From Granulicella sapmiensis (GTDB lineage: Bacteria > Acidobacteriota > Terriglobia > Terriglobales > Acidobacteriaceae): a DNA stretch of 64,000 nucleotides. The position numbers were made by a program, and so were the translations under genes. The stretch spans positions 1 through 64,000 of the forward strand of contig JAMFSR010000015.1 in the NCBI GenBank assembly GCA_026225395.1, written 5' to 3'. The notes below the pieces were generated by a model. It saw nothing but the letters and a program-made list of their open reading frames with translations, was not told where the DNA came from and made no database searches. Positions 9,227 through 17,696 of this stretch are shown here, one piece after another (the stretch's first letter is position 1; each line of letters starts with the position of its first letter).

Positions 9227-10201
9227 ATGACGCCCAGCTTCGATTCGCTACGCCTCTGCCTGGATAGAGCGCTGGACTTTCTTGTCGCGAATCAAAAGCC
9301 CTGTGGTGAATTTTCTGTCGATCAGTTCGATAATCCTGCGCTCGATGGAGCGGCCCGAAGCGATCCTGCGATATTTCTTGCGACGTTTGTGTTGCATGCC
9401 TTGCGTTTTATCGAGGACCCTCGAGCTGTGCGTCTGATCGAGTCGATGCGGAGATTTTTGAAAGCCGAGGAGCGTGAAAACGGCATCTGGCGTTACCGGC
9501 TCACCAACGATCCAGACCCGCTGCCGGGTGATTTGGACGACACATGCTGTGCTGCCTTCGAGCTCTGGGGCAGGGCCCCTGCCAGTGGCGAACAGCCACC
9601 CAATGTTGCGATTGTGCTGGCGAATCGAGACGAAGAGGGCCGTTTCAAAACGTGGCTCCGCCCAACGGACGCGCACAATGATGCGGATGCTGTCGTCAAC
9701 GCGAATGTCCTGCTGTATCTCGGCGCGCGCGAAGAGACGATGCAGGCAGCGAACTTCCTGATCGATGCGATCGAACAAGGAACAGAAGCTACGGCGATGC
9801 ACTACTATCTCGATTCGCTGGCGCTCTACTATGCCGTTTCGCGCGCCTACCATCATGGCGTAGTCGAATTCGGCCGCTGCCGAGACACGATCCTGACGAA
9901 GACGGCTGCCCGCCTCGAAGGCGAGGACATGGATTCTCTGTCCCTGGCGCTTGGTTTCTGCTCGCTCATCAATTACGGCCTCCGGCCGATGGAGAACCAT
10001 CCGGAGATGCTTGCACGGCTTATGGCGCAGCAGCAAAGCGACGGTTCGTGGCCCAAAGCAGCTTTCTACTCCGGCCCCGGACCTCCGTGGGAGCCGCAAG
10101 CGTGGTGGGGTTCCGCGGAGATGACCACGAGCTTCTGTGTCGAAGCGATCGCAAGAGTGATCGGGCAGAGGAACACTGCATCCACAGGGGAAATGCTCTA
10201 G
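9227..10201 (+). CDS. Small terpene-cyclase-like alpha-toroid protein with DxDD motif
   Basis: A 324-residue protein resembling one alpha-barrel domain of the squalene-hopene/class II terpene cyclase superfamily. It has a DxDD motif (D102-L-D-D105), the protonating acid motif of class II cyclases, and a C-terminal QW-type motif (QQSDGSW, about 278-284) followed by a Trp-rich stretch. It is about half the length of hopene cyclases and has no obvious second domain, so it may be a single-domain cyclase, a partner subunit, or a non-catalytic relative. Its stop shares the palindrome CTAG with the stop of the opposing glycosyltransferase gene. No signal peptide. Reaction not assigned. Confidence 0.65.
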   Translation: MTPSFDSLRLCLDRALDFLVANQKPCGEFSVDQFDNPALDGAARSDPAIFLATFVLHALRFIEDPRAVRLIESMRRFLKAEERENGIWRYRLTNDPDPLPGDLDDTCCAAFELWGRAPASGEQPPNVAIVLANRDEEGRFKTWLRPTDAHNDADAVVNANVLLYLGAREETMQAANFLIDAIEQGTEATAMHYYLDSLALYYAVSRAYHHGVVEFGRCRDTILTKTAARLEGEDMDSLSLALGFCSLINYGLRPMENHPEMLARLMAQQQSDGSWPKAAFYSGPGPPWEPQAWWGSAEMTTSFCVEAIARVIGQRNTASTGEML

Positions 10202-11628
10202 CCGGAAGGCGGGTCCTTGTATCCTTCTTCGCGGCCTTCTTCGATCGTGGACCGTCCGCCAGGCGCGCGGAAAAGGATCAGGTTCTCCGGGATTGTTCTG
10301 GTTGCCCTGCGCAGCAGCATGCGTCCGAAGAGCAGGCTCCAGTAGCGCCGGCCGCACAGCGTCGTGAACCTCGGCACACCTTCGGAACGGTAGGCGACCG
10401 CAAGACAATCGATGCGGCCGAAGAGCATGTCGTGCATCCTCATGCAGCGAATCCAATCGACCTCGATGGCTTTGCCGGAGTGCTTTTGCGTTAGCGCGGC
10501 GGCCACCATCGCCTTTTTATATCCCCAGCGTTCGGCTTGCCTCCCGAGCCCCGGCCGGCGCGTTTTTGGAAGGTCTTCGAGAAACTGCGCCATGCGTTCC
10601 AGGGCATCGAAGCGCCCGTCGTGGACTTTGGCGATGTCTTCCGGATCAGCGTTGAGCAAACGCTCGAAGGCACGAACGGTGCCGGGCTCCGCGTCAGTAC
10701 TCGTCGTGGAGTGGACGTAGCGGCGCGCCCTTGCGGGCAACGTCAACCGGGAGAAGCATCCACGGTAATAGAGAGCGAGGAACGGCGTGCGCAGCGCCAG
10801 GCTTTCACTCACCTGCATAAAGCCGCACTTTCCAATGGCCAGCCGCGAGTGCCGCAGGAGAGAAAAGAGCACGCTCTCCGCGGGAGGATCGATCACCCTT
10901 GTCTTCGCCTTCAGTTCTGGAGGCAGCGATTCCAATCGTTGCAGGGTTTGTTCGGGGTTCCTGACGATGAAGAGGAAGTCGCAGTTGGGGTTGTTCTCAA
11001 GGAGCAGGTTGATGGCAAGAGTCTCCGCCTTTCGTTCGTACCCCAGCACGGTGACGATGTTGCCGGAGCGCAGCTTCAGTTCGTCGAGCAGAGGTGCCGC
11101 CGCATCGGCGTCGCCGGAAACGAGCGGCGGCACTCCGCAATAAAACGGCTTCGTCTTGCGCGGATGAAAGGACGCAGGCCCGGTGAGGATGACGCCGTCG
11201 AAGAGGTTGCCGTGGCGCCACACGAAAAGCTTCGCCATCACGGGACCGTAGGCATTGTCCAACAGCACCAGCGGAATCTCCAGCTCGGAGGCCGCAAGTG
11301 TGACGTCGAGCAACGAACCGCCCAGCGGACACTCGCCGATGACGACCATGTCGAATTTTCTTTGCTGGATCGCGCCCCGAATGTAGCGGCGGCGGACGTG
11401 TTCCGAACGGAAAAGGGCGCCCATCGGGAGGTCGAGAAACCGGAAGATCTTGCCCGCAACCTTGGCCAGCGGGTCACGAAACCGGTGCCGCTGATCGCAT
11501 AGAATATGCACCTCGTGGCCGCGCCGGTGCATCTCGACCCCGATGCGCAGGCAACGCTTGTACACGCCGATCAGGGAATCGCCGTTCTCGTTGTCAACCA
11601 TGCAGTAGGCCACGAACAGTAGCCTCAT
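10198..11628 (-). CDS. Glycosyltransferase-like protein (GT-B fold, GT1/MurG-like)
   Basis: 476 residues. The N-terminus (MRLLFVAYCMVDNENGDSL) and the repeated beta-alpha pattern suggest a two-Rossmann GT-B protein; the central segment NIVTVLGYERKAE and the later SRLAIGKCGFMQVSESLAL resemble the donor-binding half of GT1/GT28 enzymes, where a Gly-rich loop and an acidic residue contact the sugar nucleotide. The ATG overlaps the stop of the phosphopantetheinyl transferase gene by four bases (ATGA), so the two are coupled. Acceptor and donor are unknown. The last 100 residues are basic with several Arg/Trp, possibly membrane-associated. Family assignment is moderate. Confidence 0.6.
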   Translation of the reverse strand: MRLLFVAYCMVDNENGDSLIGVYKRCLRIGVEMHRRGHEVHILCDQRHRFRDPLAKVAGKIFRFLDLPMGALFRSEHVRRRYIRGAIQQRKFDMVVIGECPLGGSLLDVTLAASELEIPLVLLDNAYGPVMAKLFVWRHGNLFDGVILTGPASFHPRKTKPFYCGVPPLVSGDADAAAPLLDELKLRSGNIVTVLGYERKAETLAINLLLENNPNCDFLFIVRNPEQTLQRLESLPPELKAKTRVIDPPAESVLFSLLRHSRLAIGKCGFMQVSESLALRTPFLALYYRGCFSRLTLPARARRYVHSTTSTDAEPGTVRAFERLLNADPEDIAKVHDGRFDALERMAQFLEDLPKTRRPGLGRQAERWGYKKAMVAAALTQKHSGKAIEVDWIRCMRMHDMLFGRIDCLAVAYRSEGVPRFTTLCGRRYWSLLFGRMLLRRATRTIPENLILFRAPGGRSTIEEGREEGYKDPPSG

Positions 11629-12362
11629 GGCACTTTCTCCAACGCCGGCGCAAGGCAGCCCTCACGAAACGCCTGAAGCAGCGCTGCGGCATCGAGCGAG
11701 ACAGAGCACTTGAGTTCTTTCCGGCGATCCCGATAGGCAACAGCCGCAACATAGCCGGGCGACGGGTACCAGCGGTGCATCTGCCAGCAGGCTGGATCGT
11801 CACCGGCAATCCAATGGATGCCGGCGGCCCGGCGCATGTCGGTCTCGACGCGGAAGGCTTTTAGAGCCCCGTCGATCCCGCACCCCGTCGCTTTCAGATA
11901 GGCCTCTTTCTGCGTCCAGCAATGGAAGAAAGCGAGATCGCGCTCCTCGTGCGCGACACGATCGAGTGCCGCGGCTTCCTCAGGAAGAAAATGATGCCGC
12001 GCCAACTGCAACCCGCGAAGCATCGCGCGGACCTGCTCGACATCGACGCCGATTTCAGAATCGAGCGTGATCGCAAGAACCAACAAGCTCGCAGAGTGAG
12101 AGAGATTGAAACGTAGCGAGCCTTCCCTCGCAAGGCACGCCTTGCCGCTGGGCGCTCGATCGAACTCCACCTTCTCGGGAGACAGGCTTGCGAAGTGGGC
12201 CAGAAGAATCCGCGCAACCGCCTTGAAGGCCGTGGAACGTCTGCGCAGAGTGTATGACTTCAGCTCGGCGATATCCGAGAGCTCTTCGCTGGACAGAAGC
12301 GAACAGGCCACTGCAAACAGTTCATCAGAGAGCGTCGAGTCATCGAAGGTCGCCGCGAGCAT
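11625..12362 (-). CDS. Sfp-type 4'-phosphopantetheinyl transferase
   Basis: Transfers the phosphopantetheine arm of CoA to carrier proteins of polyketide, nonribosomal peptide or fatty-acid systems. The Mg-binding GVDVE (D107, E109) and WTQKEAYLKATG (149-160, catalytic Glu153) motifs are intact, as is the FNLSHS strand before them. ATG 12362 gives 245 residues, the usual size. However, the family's first strand seems to begin a few residues earlier, and the same frame stays open to GTG codons at 12518/12521 overlapping the FecR-like gene end, so the true start may be upstream. No carrier-protein megasynthase is in the window; the target must be elsewhere. Confidence 0.82.
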   Translation of the reverse strand: MLAATFDDSTLSDELFAVACSLLSSEELSDIAELKSYTLRRRSTAFKAVARILLAHFASLSPEKVEFDRAPSGKACLAREGSLRFNLSHSASLLVLAITLDSEIGVDVEQVRAMLRGLQLARHHFLPEEAAALDRVAHEERDLAFFHCWTQKEAYLKATGCGIDGALKAFRVETDMRRAAGIHWIAGDDPACWQMHRWYPSPGYVAAVAYRDRRKELKCSVSLDAAALLQAFREGCLAPALEKVP

Positions 12363-12501
12363 CTGTACGCTGTTCTCGCCAATAGCCCCGCGCTCTGGGT
12401 CACGTGGAACTTCGAACTGAACTGGCCGGATGCCTTGAGGAGCCTTCTGAAAAATGGCACTTTCTCCGCTCCACTCCCCAGCAGGGAATCCTGAATGGCA
12501 C

Positions 12502-14376
12502 CTACTTGTGCCCGGCACCACCCCCACCTCCTCCACCACCTGCGCTCGCGCCTCCACCACCGCCACCGCCCGAAGACCCCCCACCGCCACCGCCATGGGA
12601 AGCACCACCGCCGCCGCTTGAGACTCCACCACCACCGCTCGATGATCCTCCACGAACCGCTCCGCCACCAGAATATCCCCCACCGCCGGCAGACCCACGC
12701 GATATTCCACCGCCATTCCCACCCGTGTACGACCCCCGGGCAATCGACGCTCCACCGCCCGCACTCCCAGCCGTCCCCCGCCCAACATTATCCCGCTCGC
12801 CGCCGATCCCACCCACGCGCCCCACAATCGGTTCCGACACCGTTTGCACCTTGCCGCCCATCGTAAACGAGCGGGCCAGCACGAAGCTCTGCGACTTGTG
12901 ATCGAACGTAATCGCGTTCCCCGGCATCTTTGCCGGCTCCACGCCGCCCCTCGCCAGCAGCATCGACTGCCCCAGCGACCGAGCCTCCATCCGCGGCGTC
13001 TCTGCGCGCTCCAGCTTCGACCCCGCCTCGTTTCGAAACTCCTTCGGCGCCGCCGCCAGCAGCTTGAAGTCCTTTCCGGGTTCCGCTCCAGCATGCTTAT
13101 CCCCTGCAACCCACACCGCATGCTTCATCGCCACCGGCGTCTTACCCGCCACATCATGCGGATGCAGCGGCACATACCCTGTCCGCTTGCCATCCTTCAC
13201 CCAGTGAATGGGGCAATGATGATGCCGCTTCTCGCCGCGCACCCACGCATAACGCCCTTGGTAGTGAACCCAGCTCCCGGTATGGCAAACACCCCACAAA
13301 TACTCCGGCCCGCCATTTAACTCTTCCGTATAGAGCAGCTTCTTCTTATGCGTCACCAGGTCCTTCTCATACCAGGATCGGTACATGTCCGGCGAGCAAG
13401 GAAAGTAATCCTCATCCTCCGCGACCAGCCGCTTGCCTGCTGCTAACCCAGCCACTCCGGCCACACCGGCGCCCTGCCCACCACCCCACCCGGACGTCGG
13501 CTGCCAGCAAGTCCCATACCCCTCACATGGAAAGAACGTCCCCGCCTCGCTCATCTCCACCAGCCCCGGAATCGGCGCCGCCAGCCCGGCATCCTTCTCC
13601 GCCGTCTCCATCACGGCTTTCCGAGCAATCACGCGATCATCCACCCACTTGTCCCAATCCGCAAAGCTTCCCACACCGCCATCGCCATGCACCCATCGTC
13701 CCGCACGGTACGTCATGCTCTGTTCCTTGTCAGTCGAAACCGCTCTGCCGCCGACAAACATCTTCGCGCCGGTAGTTCCCATCGCCGTAATCGTCATCGC
13801 ATCCAGGTAGCTGTTCACCCTTACATACGACTTCATCGGATACTTCAACACCACGCCATTGGTCGGCGTCTCCACCATAAACGTCTGCTCCGGGAACAGC
13901 GTCTTGACATGCAGCGTCATCACGCCGTTCAACAAGCCGAGGTCCGTCATCGGCACGCCGTCCGTCGTAATCAGGTTGTTGCACACCACAACGGAGTTCT
14001 CGCCCACATACGCGGTCGACGCATCTTCGAACTCAATCTCCGCGCGCCCACCCGCTTCGGTCACCACGCTGTAGCCGGTCTCCAGCGGTGTCCCTGTCAC
14101 TGCCTTCTCCCAGTCCGCACCCGTCGTCTTCGCGTCCACGGCCCGCCGCGAAAGGCGCACATCGCCCTCCACATAACTCAGCCGCACAATCTGCGGATAG
14201 GTATTCTCCGGCGTCGGTTTGAACATAGCCGCCGATGCCGCGCCGGTCGTGGTAACCACCTCAGGCGGCGGTGGTGAAGTCTGCCCACCCGCGTTCGGCG
14301 CCTGCGCGCCACAAGTTGCAATAAGGGAGACGGAAAGAAGAGAAATCGCACAACGGCACCAGCGCACGCAGCACAT
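12502..14376 (-). CDS. FecR-domain surface protein with glycine-rich tail
   Basis: About 624 residues. An N-terminal signal region (MCCVRWCRCAISLLSVSLI) is followed by a FecR/DUF6600-like beta domain (IVRLSYVEGDVRLSR, then GGRAEIEFEDASTAYVGENS). The middle is hydrophilic with WxxGxG-type segments and YAWVRGEKRHHHCP. The last 100 residues are nearly pure Gly/Ser/Ala (runs of GGGG with S, A and H), probably disordered. ATG 14376 lies five bases after GAGG; the frame is open further upstream but without such a site. Similar proteins are common in Acidobacteria and probably sit at the cell surface; exact role unknown. It is upstream of, and may be co-transcribed with, the transferase pair. Confidence 0.75.
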   Translation of the reverse strand: MCCVRWCRCAISLLSVSLIATCGAQAPNAGGQTSPPPPEVVTTTGAASAAMFKPTPENTYPQIVRLSYVEGDVRLSRRAVDAKTTGADWEKAVTGTPLETGYSVVTEAGGRAEIEFEDASTAYVGENSVVVCNNLITTDGVPMTDLGLLNGVMTLHVKTLFPEQTFMVETPTNGVVLKYPMKSYVRVNSYLDAMTITAMGTTGAKMFVGGRAVSTDKEQSMTYRAGRWVHGDGGVGSFADWDKWVDDRVIARKAVMETAEKDAGLAAPIPGLVEMSEAGTFFPCEGYGTCWQPTSGWGGGQGAGVAGVAGLAAGKRLVAEDEDYFPCSPDMYRSWYEKDLVTHKKKLLYTEELNGGPEYLWGVCHTGSWVHYQGRYAWVRGEKRHHHCPIHWVKDGKRTGYVPLHPHDVAGKTPVAMKHAVWVAGDKHAGAEPGKDFKLLAAAPKEFRNEAGSKLERAETPRMEARSLGQSMLLARGGVEPAKMPGNAITFDHKSQSFVLARSFTMGGKVQTVSEPIVGRVGGIGGERDNVGRGTAGSAGGGASIARGSYTGGNGGGISRGSAGGGGYSGGGAVRGGSSSGGGGVSSGGGGASHGGGGGGSSGGGGGGGASAGGGGGGGGAGHK

Positions 14377-14494
14377 AGCAACCTCGTTCGACTCGAACCC
14401 GCGCCTGCATCGAGTGCAATCGCTTCGCAAGCCTAACCAACGCTACAGAGACGCGGCGGTGCCGTTGTAAGTCGCAACTATTCTGACAATTTTT

Positions 14495-15685
14495 TCAGGC
14501 AGCCTTCTCCGCCCAGGGGTCGATCACGATCTTCGTGACTTTCTCCTTCTTGTCCCGCCACACCTTGTACATCGCCGGCGCCTCGTCCAGCGTGATCCGG
14601 TGCGAGATGATGTAGCTCGGATCGATCTGGCCCTTTTCAATCCGCTCCAGCAGCGGCTTCATGTAGTTGTGCATGTTCGTTTGACCCATCTTCATCGTGA
14701 TGCCCTTGCCGAACGCCGCGCCAAACGGCACCTTGTCCAGCAGCCCGCCATACACACCCGGAATCGACAGCGTGCCACCCTTGCGGACTGACTGGATCGC
14801 CTGTCGCAACACCGCCGGCCGGTCCGTCTCCATCATCAGTGCCGTCTTCACCACGTCATACAGTCCCTGTAGTTCCGTCGAGTGCGCCTCCAAACCTACC
14901 GCATCGATGCAGGCATCCGGACCAACGCCTCCGGTCAAATCCTTCAGCGCCGTCAATACGCTCACATCCTCCTCCGAATAATCGACGGTAATCGCGCCAA
15001 TCGATCGCGCCATCTCCAACCGCTCCGGCAACCTATCAATCGCGATCACGCGTGCCGCTCCAAGCAGGAACGCACTCGCAATGGCGAACTGCCCCACCGG
15101 CCCGCATCCCCAAACCGCAACCGTATCGCCCGGTTGGATCTGCGCATTCTCCGCTGCCATATAACCCGTCGGAAAAATATCCGAAAGAAATAACACCTTC
15201 TCATCTGGCAGATCGCTCTCGATCTTCAGCGGGCCAACATCGGCGAACGGCACGCGAACATACTGCGCCTGCCCGCCCGCATAGCCTCCCATCATGTGCG
15301 AGTACCCAAACAACCCTGACCCCGAGTAACCATACGCCGCTTCCATCAAATGCGCATTCGGGTTCGAGTTATCGCATGCCGACCAGAACTTCTTCTTGCA
15401 GAACAAACAGCTTCCGCAGGCAATCGTAAACGGCACTACCACGCGATCGCCGCGCTTCAAGTTCTTCACACCGGGGCCAACCTCTTCCACGATTCCCATA
15501 AACTCGTGGCCCATAATGTCGCCGGCCTCCATCGTGGGAATAAAGCCATCGTACAAATGCAGGTCCGATCCGCAGATAGCCGTACGTGTGATCTTGATAA
15601 TCGCGTCACGCGGATTCAACAACTCCGGATCAGCCACCGTCAACGTTTCAATCTTGCTCGTCCCCATCCAGCAAACTGCTTTCAT
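14495..15685 (-). CDS. Zinc-dependent alcohol dehydrogenase (formaldehyde-dehydrogenase-like)
   Basis: 396-residue medium-chain dehydrogenase. Catalytic zinc ligands C38 (AICGSDLH), H60-E61 (GHEFMG) are present, and the structural zinc lobe C90, C93, C96, C104 ([15 protein letters not shown]) is complete. The NAD site is [16 protein letters not shown] 15685 begins the canonical MKAVCW and follows GGAG; the frame is open to 15724. This matches the glutathione-independent FDH_like group of Zn-ADHs. Preceded on the same strand by SRPBCC and SDR genes, forming a likely oxidoreductase operon. Substrate unknown. Confidence 0.88.
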   Translation of the reverse strand: MKAVCWMGTSKIETLTVADPELLNPRDAIIKITRTAICGSDLHLYDGFIPTMEAGDIMGHEFMGIVEEVGPGVKNLKRGDRVVVPFTIACGSCLFCKKKFWSACDNSNPNAHLMEAAYGYSGSGLFGYSHMMGGYAGGQAQYVRVPFADVGPLKIESDLPDEKVLFLSDIFPTGYMAAENAQIQPGDTVAVWGCGPVGQFAIASAFLLGAARVIAIDRLPERLEMARSIGAITVDYSEEDVSVLTALKDLTGGVGPDACIDAVGLEAHSTELQGLYDVVKTALMMETDRPAVLRQAIQSVRKGGTLSIPGVYGGLLDKVPFGAAFGKGITMKMGQTNMHNYMKPLLERIEKGQIDPSYIISHRITLDEAPAMYKVWRDKKEKVTKIVIDPWAEKAA

Positions 15686-15785
15686 CTCAAACTCCGTTTC
15701 CCCGCATTGCGAGAGACCATCCAAGGTCAGGTGTTATTGTTGCGTTTCATATGTCGTCCTCAAGGATCTCCTTCTCTTGCGCGTC

Positions 15786-16424
15786 CTACGCCACGCCCGT
15801 CGGTGTAGGAATCTTCTCCCCATAAATCGACCGCTTCACTCCACCAATCATCCCGCGTTCCCCATGCGGTGCCGACTGCGAGCGCGGAATCTCACCCGTC
15901 TCCGCCAGTGCCTTGAAGTGCCGCAGATTCTCCACGACAGCCTGCTTTGGGTCACGACCCGTAAACGTCTTCACCATCCGCGTCAAGACGCCCATCTCAA
16001 ACTCCATCAGCACGGTGACCATCGTTCCACGATTCCCAGGAGAGGCTTCAAAGATCACCTCACCGGCCTCATGCACATCGCCGCCGATGGACTTCCATGC
16101 GATTCGCTTTCCAGGTTCATCCGCCAACAGCTCCGCGTCCCACTCGATGGTTTTGTCCCCTGACTGCAAGACCCAATGCGACGTCTTGGCACTTGTCTTG
16201 GTCACCGAAACAATCTCCTCCTGCCACGCCGGAACCTTTTCAAGGTCGTGCCACAGCTCATACAGCTTCTGCGGCTCCTCCTGTACCAGCGCAGACGTCC
16301 GCACCCACGTCTTGCCGTCCTTGTTTTCTGGCGGCGGGGCGTAATGTCCATTCAAAAGCGCCGCAGCTCCGCTCACTCTCGGCAACACATCAGCACCCGG
16401 CCTCTCGGTCAAAGCAGTAGACAT
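15786..16424 (-). CDS. SRPBCC (START/Bet v1-like) family protein
   Basis: 212 residues; VRTSALVQEEPQKLYELWHDLEKVPAWQEEIVSV is the characteristic start of the polyketide-cyclase/dehydrase-like SRPBCC fold, a helix-grip with a hydrophobic pocket. The sequence VEFDAELLADEPGKRIAWKS-type segment continues as WDAELLADEPGKRIAW. No catalytic residues can be named. It lies between an SDR gene (40 bases upstream) and the Zn alcohol dehydrogenase (100 bases downstream), all minus strand; this trio often appears together in stress-associated clusters, but its ligand is unknown. Confidence 0.8.
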   Translation of the reverse strand: MSTALTERPGADVLPRVSGAAALLNGHYAPPPENKDGKTWVRTSALVQEEPQKLYELWHDLEKVPAWQEEIVSVTKTSAKTSHWVLQSGDKTIEWDAELLADEPGKRIAWKSIGGDVHEAGEVIFEASPGNRGTMVTVLMEFEMGVLTRMVKTFTGRDPKQAVVENLRHFKALAETGEIPRSQSAPHGERGMIGGVKRSIYGEKIPTPTGVA

Positions 16425-16464
16425 AGTTCCTCCTCACATTCCTAGTAGCATTCGCCGTGTTCTA

Positions 16465-17259
16465 TTACTTATTTGTCTCTAGAGGCTTGGCCATCTTCTC
16501 GTGCATGGCGCCTTTCACCGCGCCCGGCACCACATTGGCCAGCATGCCCTCCATCTTGGTCGTAAACGAAGCCGAATACACATGGTCATCGCCTGCCATC
16601 AGCGCATCAATGCCCTGCTTCGCAACATCCTTCGGCTCGCTTTCCTTTTTCCCTTCGCTGCCCACCTTGGTGTTATCCATGCCCGCACGATGAAAGAAGT
16701 CCGTATCTGTCGGCCCTGGCTGTAGTGCGGTCACGCTCACACCACTATCGCGAAGCTCGTACTGCAGGCTATGCGCAAACGAAAGCACAAAGGCCTTCGT
16801 TGCCGCATAAACAGCCTCACGCGGAGCTACCATCTCTCCGGCAATCGATGCCGTGAACAAAATTTTTCCCGCATGTAAATCGGCCATGTGCCTCACCACA
16901 TGCTTCGCCAGATGCACCGTCCCCGTGCAGTTCAGGTTCACCATGTTTAGTTCTTCCGCAAGGTCCGTCTCCGTAAACAGCCCACCCACGCCGACACCCG
17001 CGTTAATACACGCCACATCTACCGGACGTCCCAGCTCCGATACTGCCTTCCACAGGGCATCGACTCCCTCGCGCGAAGCCAGATCTGCCTGAACCTCATG
17101 CACTTGCACGCCGCTGCTCTTGAAGTCCTCTACGGCCTTTCCAAGCCGATCACCCGCCGAGCAAACGACCAAGTCATACCCTCGACCCGCTAACTCCTTC
17201 GCCAGCCAATACCCGATTCCACTCGATGCACCCGTTACTACTGCAAACTTTCCCGACAT
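16465..17259 (-). CDS. Short-chain dehydrogenase/reductase (SDR)
   Basis: 264-residue classical SDR: cofactor motif TGASSGIG near the N-terminus, NAGVG, catalytic Ser (FTASIAG) and YAATK. ATG 17259 begins MSGKFAVVTG; the frame opens at 17280. First gene of the putative SDR-SRPBCC-Zn-ADH set on the minus strand. Substrate unknown. Confidence 0.88.
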   Translation of the reverse strand: MSGKFAVVTGASSGIGYWLAKELAGRGYDLVVCSAGDRLGKAVEDFKSSGVQVHEVQADLASREGVDALWKAVSELGRPVDVACINAGVGVGGLFTETDLAEELNMVNLNCTGTVHLAKHVVRHMADLHAGKILFTASIAGEMVAPREAVYAATKAFVLSFAHSLQYELRDSGVSVTALQPGPTDTDFFHRAGMDNTKVGSEGKKESEPKDVAKQGIDALMAGDDHVYSASFTTKMEGMLANVVPGAVKGAMHEKMAKPLETNK

Positions 17260-17454
17260 AGCCCGACTCCAACTTCGCATTTGCGCGCGTCGTACAGAGG
17301 TCTAGGATGCGCGGTTTCGTTGCCGCGTTAACCGCATGCGCACGCGCAAACGGCAACCGATTCCGTCTCATCAAACTCCACCCTCACATCCTCAACTCGA
17401 ATGGCGCCCAACCGACATTGCGATCCACTCATCACCCCCGGCAAGAAATCCGCT

Positions 17455-17474
17455 TCTGTGACGCGCGTCACAGA
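17455..17474. promoter_or_regulatory. Perfect CRP-type operator TGTGA-N6-TCACA
   Basis: A perfect 20-bp palindrome (TCTGTGACGC and its complement GCGTCACAGA) whose core at 17457-17472 is exactly TGTGA-N6-TCACA, the consensus for CRP-type regulators. It lies 43 bases before the start of the small Cys-rich gene that is coupled to ctaD. A Crp/Fnr regulator with CRP-like recognition residues is encoded just past ctaD, making it the leading candidate ligand. Confidence 0.75.
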
Positions 17475-17516
17475 CGAAAACCCGCGCACTCCTTCAGCAT
17501 GTGGGTGGAGGCTCCT

Positions 17517-17696
17517 ATGCAGCTACCCGATCGTTCCCCCAGACTTTGCGAACCCAGTGAAAAGTGCAATTGCAAGGAACCATGCAAAGGCTATGGCTCC
17601 CGCGTCGATTGCCCACCCCTCATCGTCATCGCGGCCATGGTTGTTGCCAACGTCGCTGCGATCGCTCAAGTCTGCGCCACACGGGGCGGCCGATGA
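17517..17696 (+). CDS. Cys-rich single-span small membrane protein coupled to ctaD
   Basis: A 59-residue ORF starting at ATG 17517, five bases after a strong GGAGG (17507-17511), and ending in TGA 17694-17696, which overlaps the ctaD ATG at 17693. The N-terminal half has five cysteines (C11, C17, C19, C23, C32; motif CNCKEPC), followed by one hydrophobic helix ([20 protein letters not shown], about 33-52) and a basic end. Strong start signals, overlap with the oxidase gene and a clean membrane helix favour a real protein, perhaps an oxidase accessory or metal-handling peptide. I recognise no family. Confidence 0.6.
   Translation: MQLPDRSPRLCEPSEKCNCKEPCKGYGSRVDCPPLIVIAAMVVANVAAIAQVCATRGGR

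Noticed and set aside
12363..13121. Upstream extension of the phosphopantetheinyl transferase frame
   Set aside because: Runs through the FecR-like gene in another frame with Arg/Gly/Trp-rich sequence; only a short extension to GTG 12518/12521 is credible.
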